From an uncultured Flavobacteriales bacterium (GTDB taxonomy: Bacteria; Bacteroidota; Bacteroidia; Flavobacteriales_D; Sanyastnellaceae): a stretch of 64,000 bases of DNA. The number at the start of each line of letters is the position of its first letter. Position 1 is the stretch's first letter. Of the stretch, positions 1 through 7,215 are shown piece after piece. The position numbers and the translations under genes were made by a program. Where the stretch lies: positions 1-64,000 of the forward strand of contig CALKGK010000005.1 in NCBI GenBank assembly GCA_938085105.1, written 5' to 3'. A model generated the notes under the pieces. The model saw nothing but the letters and a program-made list of their open reading frames with translations. It had not been told where the DNA came from and did not search any database.

Positions 1-173
1 TTCATGCTTTGAACCATGATCACCCCTAAAGCCAAGGCGGTTCCAATGATTCCGTACATGTGAAAGGCCTTGAATTGGAACATCTCATAAATTCTGAACC
101 AAGATGCGGCTTCTGATTTATACATGGTGATTCCAAAGACAATTCCAATAAGTAAATAGATAATGCTTCTCAT
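1..173 (-). CDS. YeeE/YedE-like (DUF6691-type) membrane protein, partial
   Basis: Only the first 57 codons are visible; the gene runs off the left edge. The start ATG is at 173, 2 bp after the stop of the porin gene, so it is the third gene of that operon. The visible part is a hydrophobic N-terminal segment (MRSIIYLLIGIVFGITMYKS), then AASWFRIYEMFQFKAFHMYG and a second membrane segment. This pattern is typical of the second half-sized member of paired YeeE/YedE sulfur-transport proteins (DUF6691), which accompany a partner such as the one at 1577-2134. The inferred role is inner-membrane import of thiosulfate or sulfane sulfur. The pairing supports the call, but too little is visible to see the conserved cysteines. 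Confidence 0.75.
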   Translation of the reverse strand, partial: MRSIIYLLIGIVFGITMYKSEAASWFRIYEMFQFKAFHMYGIIGTALALGVIMVQSM

Positions 174-175
174 CC

Positions 176-1570
176 TTAAAAATTAAAATTCGTTACAAAA
201 TTGATTTGTTGATAGTTGCTTACATTGAACAGCTCTTCCGGTGTGCTGTCGTATAAATTTTGCTTCACTACATAGAGCAAAGCCATGTCTAGTCCTTCTA
301 AAAACCCGTGAAAATGATAGTTCAGACGAGCATTCATCTGCACGTAATCATCGATGCCATATTTGTTGAAACGATGATCTTCCGGTTCTGCACCGAGCAC
401 CGCTGTGCACTCGATCAAAGTTGTCAAATCGGTTTTCTTAAACTTTTGCTCGTACTTCACCGTAATCACATCCGCATCACCCAAACCTTCGAGCCTTGAA
501 CGCGAAATGGAAGTGTAGAACTGATCTCTTCCCAGAGCTTTCGGAAATAGAAAGCGACCGGAATCGAAAGCATGCGTATAGGCCACCGACCAACGAGCCG
601 ATTTTTGATGCTTTTCGATTAGTGTGCTCACCACCATCCCCTGCTCCTCTTCTTCGATATACTGGAATTCATCGCTTTGCGCCATGTTCCCCATGGGGAG
701 TTGAAATAGCACTTGTGTTCCGATAGTCCAGCTCTTGAGCTTCAGCTTGCCTTCTAACCAAGAAGAATTGTTGATGCGGTCCAAGTAGATGTTGTAAAAA
801 TGAACATTCAACTTTTCCCACTCCTTTTCGTAATCGACAACAAAAGCACCGCGGCTATGGGTTTCGCCGTGATAATCGGCGCTATGTCCGTCTCTCGTGC
901 TCCCATTGTTCACCAGACCGATGGCTTCGTTAAAATCATACCACTCCACCGTACTTCTCGGGGAAACACCGTAAAGGGCTGTAAGTGCTAGTTTTTGTTG
1001 CTTCTTCAAGTTCAAATTCAAGCTGGCACCTTTGAATACAAATGGCTTCATTCTTCCATCACTCTCGTTGATGAGCGGGGTGTCTTGAAATTCAAACTTC
1101 CCAAAGCTGAAAAAGCCTTTTTTGAAATGATAGGTCAAATAAAGTTCCTCCAAGCGATCGAGATCGTGGAAGTTGTCGGTGTCTTCAATATCGTAAAGCT
1201 CGTGCTCCCATTTTGAAGCTCCTCCGCCAATGGAATCAAACGCATTCAGGTTGGAAGAAAATGTTTGATAGGTAAAGACTCCCTTCACCCCAAACTCAAA
1301 CCCTTTGTAACGCTTGGTGGTCATGGCGATAGCTCCTCCTGTGGCATTGGAGAAATAATCGGTCAGAGCTCCTTCGTTCAGGGTGCTCATGAAGTAATTG
1401 CGAACGTGTCCGTGCAAGTGGGCGTGCTGAAAAACCTCAATGAATGAAGTGGCCGTGCACAGGGTGCTATCCTTTTCTTCGGTGGGGTGTTCGCCTTGTG
1501 CTAAGCTTACTCCCATCGACCCGAAAAAAACCGCAAAAACCAGCAAATGAAGCCTCATGGTCCGTTTCAT
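176..1570 (-). CDS. OprD-like outer-membrane porin of the sulfur operon
   Basis: A 464-residue protein with a signal peptide (residues about 1-25, ending VSLAQG) and a C-terminal phenylalanine (NFVTNFNF), as expected for a Bam-inserted beta-barrel. After the signal comes a His-rich stretch (HAHLHGHVRNYF, about residues 49-60), then alternating beta-strand sequence throughout. The opening HGHxRNYF and the overall layout resemble the OprD-like porin family of Bacteroidota. It lies between two YeeE/YedE transporter genes, with 6 bp to the upstream gene and 2 bp to the downstream one, so it is almost certainly cotranscribed. I infer that it admits a sulfur oxyanion or other small anion to the periplasm; the substrate is not shown by the sequence. 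Confidence 0.75.
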   Translation of the reverse strand: MKRTMRLHLLVFAVFFGSMGVSLAQGEHPTEEKDSTLCTATSFIEVFQHAHLHGHVRNYFMSTLNEGALTDYFSNATGGAIAMTTKRYKGFEFGVKGVFTYQTFSSNLNAFDSIGGGASKWEHELYDIEDTDNFHDLDRLEELYLTYHFKKGFFSFGKFEFQDTPLINESDGRMKPFVFKGASLNLNLKKQQKLALTALYGVSPRSTVEWYDFNEAIGLVNNGSTRDGHSADYHGETHSRGAFVVDYEKEWEKLNVHFYNIYLDRINNSSWLEGKLKLKSWTIGTQVLFQLPMGNMAQSDEFQYIEEEEQGMVVSTLIEKHQKSARWSVAYTHAFDSGRFLFPKALGRDQFYTSISRSRLEGLGDADVITVKYEQKFKKTDLTTLIECTAVLGAEPEDHRFNKYGIDDYVQMNARLNYHFHGFLEGLDMALLYVVKQNLYDSTPEELFNVSNYQQINFVTNFNF

Positions 1571-1576
1571 GCTGAA

Positions 1577-2134
1577 TTAAAAAATCAGTGGAAAGATGAA
1601 GTGAATCATCGTCAAACCGCCCAAAAAGAAGCCAATTACCGCAATGAGCGAAGGAAGTTGAAGATCACTCAAACCAGAGATGGCATGACCCGAAGTGCAA
1701 CCTCCCGCATAGCGCGCTCCGAAGCCCACCAAGAACCCGCCAATGATGAGAATGGCCCAAACCTTCCAAGAATTGAGCGACTCCAATGCGAAAAGTTCTG
1801 TTGGCAAGTAGGCCTCCCCTGCGCTTGTGAATCCTTTCGATTGTAGATCGTTCACCACACTTTCTGCGATTTCCACCCCTGCTCCATTGCTCAAACCGAA
1901 GTGGGCAATCGCTCCCCCGATGATGGCTCCGAGCACCACCATCAAGTTCCATCGTTGGCTCTTCCAGTCGAACTTAAAGAACTCCGCCCGTTTATCTGCA
2001 CCGCAAATGGTGCACATCGTTCGGAGGTTTGCAGACATTCCAAAATTCTTTCCTACCATGATCAGTAGAAACATCACTAAAGCAATCATTGCACCCGACA
2101 CATACCAGGGCCAAGGCTCATAAATCCAATCCAT
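1577..2134 (-). CDS. YeeE/YedE family sulfur (thiosulfate) transporter subunit
   Basis: A 185-residue membrane protein with about four hydrophobic segments. The diagnostic motif GGCTSGHA lies at residues 144-151 (Cys146); this conserved CxxGH cysteine in YeeE/TsuA proteins is known to handle thiosulfate. A second pair, TMCTICG (Cys41, Cys44), lies after the first membrane segment. At half the length of full YeeE, it would work with the DUF6691-like partner whose start is at 173. First gene of a three-gene operon (this gene, porin, partner). It has its own promoter with a GTAAC-N4-GTTAC palindrome at 2186-2199 and a terminator upstream that separates it from the SQR gene. Family assignment is secure; thiosulfate as substrate is inferred from the family. 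Confidence 0.88.
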   Translation of the reverse strand: MDWIYEPWPWYVSGAMIALVMFLLIMVGKNFGMSANLRTMCTICGADKRAEFFKFDWKSQRWNLMVVLGAIIGGAIAHFGLSNGAGVEIAESVVNDLQSKGFTSAGEAYLPTELFALESLNSWKVWAILIIGGFLVGFGARYAGGCTSGHAISGLSDLQLPSLIAVIGFFLGGLTMIHFIFPLIF

Positions 2135-2155
2135 CTCTTTGTTTTTTTAGTTGTG

Positions 2156-2199
2156 CAAAAGTGGGGTTGTTTTTGTAGAATGAAGGTAACTGATGTTAC
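2156..2199 (-). promoter_or_regulatory. Promoter of the YeeE-porin operon with Crp-type operator
   Basis: On the minus strand the palindrome GTAACATCAGTTAC (2186-2199) is followed by 22 nt and a -7 element CACTTTTG (2156-2163; consensus TAnnTTTG). The operator centre would lie near -41, the class II position for a Crp/Fnr activator. No -33 TTTG element is present. The arrangement is repeated at 6317-6360 and, more weakly, at 7057-7100. Confidence 0.7.
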
Positions 2200-2229
2200 A
2201 TCATGCTCGTTTTTTATTAGAAATTCTAG

Positions 2230-2264
2230 AAAAAAAAAGGAGGGATCCCCACCCCTCCTTTTTC
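2230..2264. terminator. Terminator after the SQR operon
   Basis: An inverted repeat AAGGAGGG ... CCCCTCCTT flanked by A and T runs on both sides. In the minus direction it follows the SQR stop codon by about 50 nt and ends the TauE-to-SQR operon, so the YeeE operon needs its own promoter. Confidence 0.75.
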
Positions 2265-2315
2265 CTTCATCTTTCAGCACCTTCCAACTTCACGTTCAGT
2301 TGTTCGTCAAGTTCC

Positions 2316-3560
2316 TTAGACGTTTTCTCCCTTCATCATTTTATTCCAATACATGTTCGGGAGCATGTATTTCTTCAACATCCAAAGTCTCCAATGCTCT
2401 TTCGAAGAGTCAAAAACCAACATTTGCTTCAGCTTTGGGTCTGGGGTGAAATTGTTCTTGTAATCAAATTCTGCCAAGACCATTTTACCGTAATCGGTAA
2501 CGAGCGGACAACTGGAATAGCCGTTGTAACGCATCGCTCCTATTTTCTGATCTTTCATCAAATGCATGAGGTGATCTACCACGATGGGCACTTGTTTCCG
2601 AATTGCTGCACCGGTTTTGGCGGTTGGCAAAGCAGCAACATCACCCAAACCGAAGATGTTCGCGTGTTCTTTGTGCTGCATGGTGTTGATGTCCACATTC
2701 AACCATCCGGCCTCATTCACCAAGCTTGAATTTGCAACAAACTTAGGTGCTACTGAAGGCGGTGCTGTGTGCATCAAATCAAAGTGAATTCCCACCATTC
2801 CGTCGGCTTCACTAACTTTGATGTCCTTGTGTTGAAACTCTTTGGTATTGTCGCCCAAAGCATACCAAGCAATCTTCTTGTCCACATCAATCTTTTTCAA
2901 TTGATAGCCATACCGAAGGTTGATGTCCTTGCGCTCTACGACTTCCATCAAGGTTTTGGCGATTTCCTTCACACCAAAAATCACTCCACCAGGGAAGGCG
3001 AAAACAACATCTGTTTTTGAACGCACGCCTGATTTTTTGAAATAACTCTCAGCGAGGTAGGCAATCTTTTGGGGTGCTCCTCCGCATTTGATCGGAGTTG
3101 TAGGTTGAGTGAACAAGGCTGTCCCTCCTTTGAAGTTTTTAATGGCAGACCACACCGCTTTTGGATCGGTGTAATTCGAAACTACGAGACCTTTGTTCAT
3201 CGCTTCTTCCAAACCTTCAACCAAAGATAAATCGTAAGCCAAACCTGGCGCAACCACCAAGTAATCATAGGCTATCGAACTTCCATCTTTCAGCAAAACT
3301 TCGTTCTTCTCTGGCGCAAAACCACTTGCATATTCCTTTATCCAAGTAACTTGGCTGGGCATGACTTCGGACATTGGTTTTGAGGTTTTCTCATAGTCAT
3401 AAGTTCCGGCTCCTACTAAAGTCCAAGCGGGTTGGTAGTAGTGTGTTGAGGCGGGTTCAATGATGGCAATGTCCAGCGAGCTGTCTTTTTTCAGAAGTTG
3501 TCCTGCGGTCATTATGCCTGCAGAACCTCCTCCTATGATCAGGATTTGATGCTTTTTCAT
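2316..3560 (-). CDS. sqr: Sulfide:quinone oxidoreductase, type II (SQOR-like)
   Basis: A 414-residue FAD flavoprotein that oxidises sulfide and passes electrons to the quinone pool, producing a persulfide or polysulfide. The FAD-binding GGGSAG motif is at residues 10-15. The protein has exactly two cysteines, Cys159 in TPIKCGGAPQK and Cys351 in GYSSCPLV. These match the two redox cysteines of mitochondrial SQOR-type enzymes, whose flanking motifs (PVKCAGAPQK, GYTSCPLV) are nearly identical. The second nucleotide motif, NIFGLGDVAALPTAKTGAA, and the membrane-binding C-terminal part (MLPNMYWNKMMKG) are also typical. Last gene of the operon with TauE, the CstB-like protein and rhodanese; a terminator follows. 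Its persulfide product is the likely substrate of the dioxygenase upstream. Confidence 0.93.
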   Translation of the reverse strand: MKKHQILIIGGGSAGIMTAGQLLKKDSSLDIAIIEPASTHYYQPAWTLVGAGTYDYEKTSKPMSEVMPSQVTWIKEYASGFAPEKNEVLLKDGSSIAYDYLVVAPGLAYDLSLVEGLEEAMNKGLVVSNYTDPKAVWSAIKNFKGGTALFTQPTTPIKCGGAPQKIAYLAESYFKKSGVRSKTDVVFAFPGGVIFGVKEIAKTLMEVVERKDINLRYGYQLKKIDVDKKIAWYALGDNTKEFQHKDIKVSEADGMVGIHFDLMHTAPPSVAPKFVANSSLVNEAGWLNVDINTMQHKEHANIFGLGDVAALPTAKTGAAIRKQVPIVVDHLMHLMKDQKIGAMRYNGYSSCPLVTDYGKMVLAEFDYKNNFTPDPKLKQMLVFDSSKEHWRLWMLKKYMLPNMYWNKMMKGENV

Positions 3561-3633
3561 GGATTTTGGGTTAAGGTGTTAAAATTTCTGCTTTGTGATC
3601 GTCGTTCAGTTTTAAGGTAATCTTCTCAAAAAG

Positions 3634-3948
3634 TTAACCGCGAACGATCTCTCCTTGCCAAGCCGAGATACCACCAAGCAAATTGAAGGTGTTCTTGAAG
3701 CCTGATTTCTCAAGCAAGCCACACGCTACTTGACTTCTTTGTCCGCTTCTGCAATAAACATATACGTTTTTCGTCTCGTCCAAATTTGAAATTTGAGCCA
3801 TAAACCCGTTGGTGTTCATCACATCTGCTTTATTGGCGTTGGGAATGATGCCATCGGCCCATTCTGCTGGAGTTCTAACGTCGAGGAGCAATGCGTTGTC
3901 ATCTTGAGCAAGCAGCTCTTGCAATTGTTTTTGATCGATATTTTTCAT
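3634..3948 (-). CDS. Single-domain rhodanese sulfurtransferase
   Basis: A 104-residue rhodanese with the active-site loop YCRSGQRS (Cys about 67), which would carry a persulfide. The domain starts LLLDVRTPAEW and ends with the usual LLGGISAW. No signal peptide, so cytoplasmic. It lies 19 bp after the CstB-like gene and 73 bp before the SQR gene in the same orientation. The inferred role is moving sulfane sulfur between the SQR product (glutathione or another thiol persulfide) and the dioxygenase. The catalytic residues are complete, unlike in the middle domain of its neighbour. Confidence 0.92.
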   Translation of the reverse strand: MKNIDQKQLQELLAQDDNALLLDVRTPAEWADGIIPNANKADVMNTNGFMAQISNLDETKNVYVYCRSGQRSQVACGLLEKSGFKNTFNLLGGISAWQGEIVRG

Positions 3949-3967
3949 GGTCGTTTTTTTCGTTTGA

Positions 3968-5377
3968 TTATTTGATAGTTGATGGGCAAACGTAGTCGCT
4001 CACTTCTACTCCGGCCTCTTTAATTGCCGCGAAGCCGCCTGCTACATCGATAAAATTGTGGATTCCTCTACTCTTTAGAATGGAAGCGGCAATCATGCTT
4101 CTGTATCCTCCAGCACAGTGAATGAAGAAGTTCTCTTCGCTCGGGAAAGCACTGAGGTGATCGTTGAGGTAATCGAGCGGTGTGTTTTCTGCTTGAAGAA
4201 CGTGTTCCGAGATGTACTCACCTGATTTTCTCACATCAAAAACCAAAGACTTTTCTTCCAAACTTCCTTTCCACTCTTCAGCGCTCACTTGGCTTACGGT
4301 GTCGTATTCTTTGGCTGATTTTCTCCAGGTTTCAAACCCACCATCGAGGTAACCAATGGTATTGTCAAAACCTACACGAGACAAACGAGTGATCACCTCT
4401 TTCTCTCTTCCTTTATCAGCGACCAAAAGAATCTCTTGATTTACATCCATCAACAAAGCTCCAACCCAAGGTGCAAAGCCTCCATCAATGCCGATAAAAA
4501 TAGAGCGAGGTACGTGTCCTTTCGCAAAATCTTCCACGCTTCTCACGTCCAAAACAACGGCTCCTGTTTCATTTGCCGCAGCTTCGAATTCGTCAGCATT
4601 CATGGAATGACTCCCTTTTTTGAGCACTTCATCAATGTCAGCATAGCCTTCTTTGTTCATTTTCACGTTGAGTGGGAAGTACTGTGGTGGAGGAAGGAGT
4701 CCGTCGGTCACTTCTTGGATGAACTCTTCTTTGGTCATATCAGCGCGCAAAGCATAGTTGCTCTCTTTCTGTCCGCCAATGCTTCCTACTGTTTCCTTAC
4801 TCAAGTTTTTACCACAAGCTGATCCGGCACCGTGAGCTGGATAAACGATCACATCATCCGCCAAAGTCATCACTTTATTTCGAAGACTATCGTAGAGATG
4901 TCCAGCCAAATCTTCTTGAGTCAAGTCGGCTCCTTTTTGCGCCAAATCTGGTCTACCTACATCTCCTAAGAACAAAGTATCACCGCTAAAGAGTGCGTGA
5001 TCTTTTCCATTTTCATCGCGAAGCAAGTAACACGAACTTTCCATGGTGTGTCCTGGAGTATGCAAAACAACAATGCTCACATCTCCCAATGGGAATACTT
5101 GTTCATCCTTTGCTGTAATTGAATCAAAGCTCGTCGTAGCATTTGGTCCGAATACGATAGGTGCTCCTGTTGCTTTTGCGAGGGTGAGGTGACCACTCAC
5201 GAAATCGGCATGGAAGTGCGTTTCAAAAATGTATTTGATTTTGGCATCGTCTTTCTGAGCGCGATCCAAATACGGTTGTACTTCACGGAGAGGGTCAATA
5301 ATGGCTACTTCTCCTTTGCTCTCTATGTAGTAAGCTCCTTGAGCTAAACATCCGGTGTATATTTGTTCTATTGTCAT
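3968..5377 (-). CDS. CstB-like persulfide dioxygenase-rhodanese fusion
   Basis: 469 residues from the ATG at 5377, preferred over the ATG 30 nt upstream because the protein then begins MTIEQIYTGC as in relatives. Residues 1-230 are a metallo-beta-lactamase-fold persulfide dioxygenase (ETHE1-like): THFHAD at 53-58, TPGHT at 108-111, SGDTLF from 131 and PAHGAGSACGK at 180-190, giving the mononuclear iron ligands and a nearby Cys188. Residues about 255-355 form a rhodanese-like domain without the catalytic cysteine (LLVADKGRE). Residues about 365-460 form an intact rhodanese (HCAGGYRS, Cys421). This three-part order matches Staphylococcus CstB, which turns persulfide into sulfite and thiosulfate. 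The neighbouring exporter could remove the sulfite. Confidence 0.9.
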   Translation of the reverse strand: MTIEQIYTGCLAQGAYYIESKGEVAIIDPLREVQPYLDRAQKDDAKIKYIFETHFHADFVSGHLTLAKATGAPIVFGPNATTSFDSITAKDEQVFPLGDVSIVVLHTPGHTMESSCYLLRDENGKDHALFSGDTLFLGDVGRPDLAQKGADLTQEDLAGHLYDSLRNKVMTLADDVIVYPAHGAGSACGKNLSKETVGSIGGQKESNYALRADMTKEEFIQEVTDGLLPPPQYFPLNVKMNKEGYADIDEVLKKGSHSMNADEFEAAANETGAVVLDVRSVEDFAKGHVPRSIFIGIDGGFAPWVGALLMDVNQEILLVADKGREKEVITRLSRVGFDNTIGYLDGGFETWRKSAKEYDTVSQVSAEEWKGSLEEKSLVFDVRKSGEYISEHVLQAENTPLDYLNDHLSAFPSEENFFIHCAGGYRSMIAASILKSRGIHNFIDVAGGFAAIKEAGVEVSDYVCPSTIK

Positions 5378-5469
5378 TTTTGATTGTATTAAGTGATCTC
5401 GCCCCATTTTCAGGGGACTTTATTTGAACCAGTCCTCACCTGATGTGCTCGGACCTTGTTCTATTTTGT

Positions 5470-6279
5470 TTAAATGAAAAGTTCTTTTCCAATAATGTAA
5501 ACCCCCATGATGAGGACAAACCATCCAAAGCCTTTTTTCAGCTTTTTACCATCGATGTACTTGTTGAGGAAGATCCCTAAGAAGATACCCACGACAGATA
5601 AAGAAGTGAACGACAAGAGGAAGGTCCAATCGATTTCGAGATTTTCTACGTCGCCAATGAAGCCAATCAAGGATTTGATGGCGATGATGAGCAAACTGGT
5701 TGCAACCGCTTTTTTCATGGGTAGTTTTGCGAGCAACACAAGTGCTGGGATAATTAAAAATCCACCACCTGCACCAACGATACCGGTGAGTAGACCAACC
5801 ACAATTCCTTCAAGCACAATCATGGGGTAATTGTATTGTACCTCCCCTTCTTCGCCACCATCGCCGCGTTTGCTTTTCATCATTGAAATGGCCGCAACCA
5901 CCATAATGATTGCAAAGAATACCATGATTGCGATGCTCTTCGTTACAAGAAAATCTCCTACATGGAACAATTCGTCTGGAATGGCCGGAACGATGAATTT
6001 TCGCGTGCTGTAAACGGCAATGAAAGCAGGAATGGCGAAGACAATCGCTGTTTTAAAATCAACCAGACCTTTTTGCATGTTTCGAATGGCCCCCACAAGT
6101 GCCGAAACCCCCACTACGAAAAGTGAATATGCCGTTGCGATGACAGGGTCCAATGCAAGCAAGTAAACCAAAACGGGAACGGTAAGGATGGAACCTCCAC
6201 CTCCAATGAGTCCGAGAACCAGACCGATGAGCAGTGCTCCAATAAATCCAAAAATACCTGCTGTGCTAGTGAGTTCCAT
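5470..6279 (-). CDS. TauE/SafE family sulfite (sulfonate) exporter
   Basis: A 269-residue inner-membrane protein with about eight hydrophobic segments and the internal repeat typical of TauE/SafE: GLIGGGGSILTVPVLVYLL near residues 22-40 and GIVGAGGGFLIIPALVLL near residues 166-184. The family exports sulfite, sulfoacetate or related anions. It is the first gene of the operon leading to the CstB-like protein, rhodanese and SQR, which suggests it removes the sulfite made by persulfide oxidation. The promoter upstream carries the palindrome at 6347-6360 and a perfect -7 element. The family is secure; sulfite as substrate rests on context. Confidence 0.88.
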   Translation of the reverse strand: MELTSTAGIFGFIGALLIGLVLGLIGGGGSILTVPVLVYLLALDPVIATAYSLFVVGVSALVGAIRNMQKGLVDFKTAIVFAIPAFIAVYSTRKFIVPAIPDELFHVGDFLVTKSIAIMVFFAIIMVVAAISMMKSKRGDGGEEGEVQYNYPMIVLEGIVVGLLTGIVGAGGGFLIIPALVLLAKLPMKKAVATSLLIIAIKSLIGFIGDVENLEIDWTFLLSFTSLSVVGIFLGIFLNKYIDGKKLKKGFGWFVLIMGVYIIGKELFI

Positions 6280-6316
6280 AATTTGTTTGTGTGTAAGTAA
6301 GTGTTGTTATCGAAGG

Positions 6317-6360
6317 CAAAATTAGTGTCCTAAATCCACCACCACAGTAACTTGCGTTAC
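6317..6360 (-). promoter_or_regulatory. Promoter of the TauE-CstB-rhodanese-SQR operon with operator
   Basis: The minus strand reads GTAACGCAAGTTAC (6347-6360), then 22 nt, then TAATTTTG (6317-6324), a perfect match to the Bacteroidota -7 consensus TAnnTTTG. The operator-to--7 distance is identical to that at 2156-2199. The TauE start codon lies about 38 nt further on. Confidence 0.75.
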
Positions 6361-6365
6361 AGAGC

Positions 6366-7001
6366 TCATTCGAGGTCGAGAATTTCAATCATGTTCCTTC
6401 CGAGTTTCACTTTCCCTTGATTTTCGAGCGTCTTGAGCAAACGACTTACCACCACTCTCGATGTATGTAGATCATAGGCCATGTCTTGATGCGTGGTATG
6501 AATGGTTTTCGATCCACTCACTTTGGCCTTGTCTCTGAGGTATTTCACCAAGCGCTCGTCCATTTTCATGAATGCAATGGAATCGATGGTATCCAACATT
6601 TCCATCATCCTGCCGTGATAGCTTTTGAAAACAAAATCGCGCCAGCTTTTATACTTGCTGGTCCACTCTTCCATTTTTTGAATGGGCACCATGATGAGTT
6701 TGGCATCCGTTTCGGCAATGGCTCTGATTTCACTTTTGGTTTCGCCCAAACAACAGGTGAGCGTCATTGCACAAGTATCTCCTCGTTCCAAGAAGTATAG
6801 AAGCAATTCATCTCCTTCATCATCGTCTCGAAGAATTTTGATGGCTCCACTCACCAAAAGCGGCATGGATTTAATGTATTGGCCAATATCCATCAACTGA
6901 AAACCTTCTGAAACCTCTTTGAAGGTTCCTACTCTGCCAATTTCGTCAAGGAGTGCTTGCTCGAAAAGGTGTCCGTAACTTTCTTTTAATTCCTGTATCA
7001 T
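6366..7001 (-). CDS. Crp/Fnr family regulator, likely activator of the sulfide regulon
   Basis: 211 residues from the ATG at 7001; an in-frame ATG at 7037 would add 12 basic residues. The N-terminal half is a cyclic-nucleotide-binding-like beta-roll (residues about 20-110). The C-terminal half is a Crp-type winged helix: THQDMAYDLH followed by the recognition helix SRVVVSRLLKTLENQG (about 181-196). It has three cysteines, Cys77, Cys83 and Cys84, in DTCAMTLTCCLGE on the beta-roll, and lacks the N-terminal cysteine set of Fe-S FNR proteins. A palindrome lies 86 bp upstream of its start. Its place beside the sulfur operons, and the shared operators, make it the likely regulator. The signal could be a sulfur species acting on the cysteines, but that is inference. 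Confidence 0.85.
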   Translation of the reverse strand: MIQELKESYGHLFEQALLDEIGRVGTFKEVSEGFQLMDIGQYIKSMPLLVSGAIKILRDDDEGDELLLYFLERGDTCAMTLTCCLGETKSEIRAIAETDAKLIMVPIQKMEEWTSKYKSWRDFVFKSYHGRMMEMLDTIDSIAFMKMDERLVKYLRDKAKVSGSKTIHTTHQDMAYDLHTSRVVVSRLLKTLENQGKVKLGRNMIEILDLE

Positions 7002-7056
7002 CGAATGTTTACGTTTAAAGTTGAATTCAAGAAGCAAGGCTTATCTTGAACAGCGT

Positions 7057-7100
7057 GCAAGATATCTTCTCTGCTCTGAACTCTGTGTAACTTTGGTTAC
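7057..7100 (-). promoter_or_regulatory. Operator and probable promoter of the crp-like gene
   Basis: The palindrome GTAACTTTGGTTAC (7087-7100) is the third copy of the GTAAC-N4-GTTAC operator. On the minus strand, 22 nt further on, is TATCTTGC (7057-7064), an imperfect -7 element at the same spacing as in the two operon promoters, so the regulator may control itself. On the plus strand no good -7 element occurs at that distance, so control of the cupredoxin gene is less clear. Confidence 0.55.
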
Positions 7101-7215
7101 GGATTTTCACCCCAGCTCTTCCGTATTATCCCAAATCAATCACTAGAATGTGATCAACTTGTGATGTCTGATTCCATTTTTTGTCTCAATTTAGCCGAAA
7201 CTAAACACATTACAC

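Noticed and set aside
2193-2729. 178-codon plus-strand open frame over the SQR gene end
   Set aside because: It is antisense to a well-supported enzyme gene and a terminator, with a composition that looks like a shadow frame.
7101-7130. A plus-strand promoter for the cupredoxin gene using the palindrome at 7087-7100
   Set aside because: At the expected 22-nt distance the sequence is GTATTATC, a poor match to TAnnTTTG, so control of this gene by the operator is not claimed as shown.
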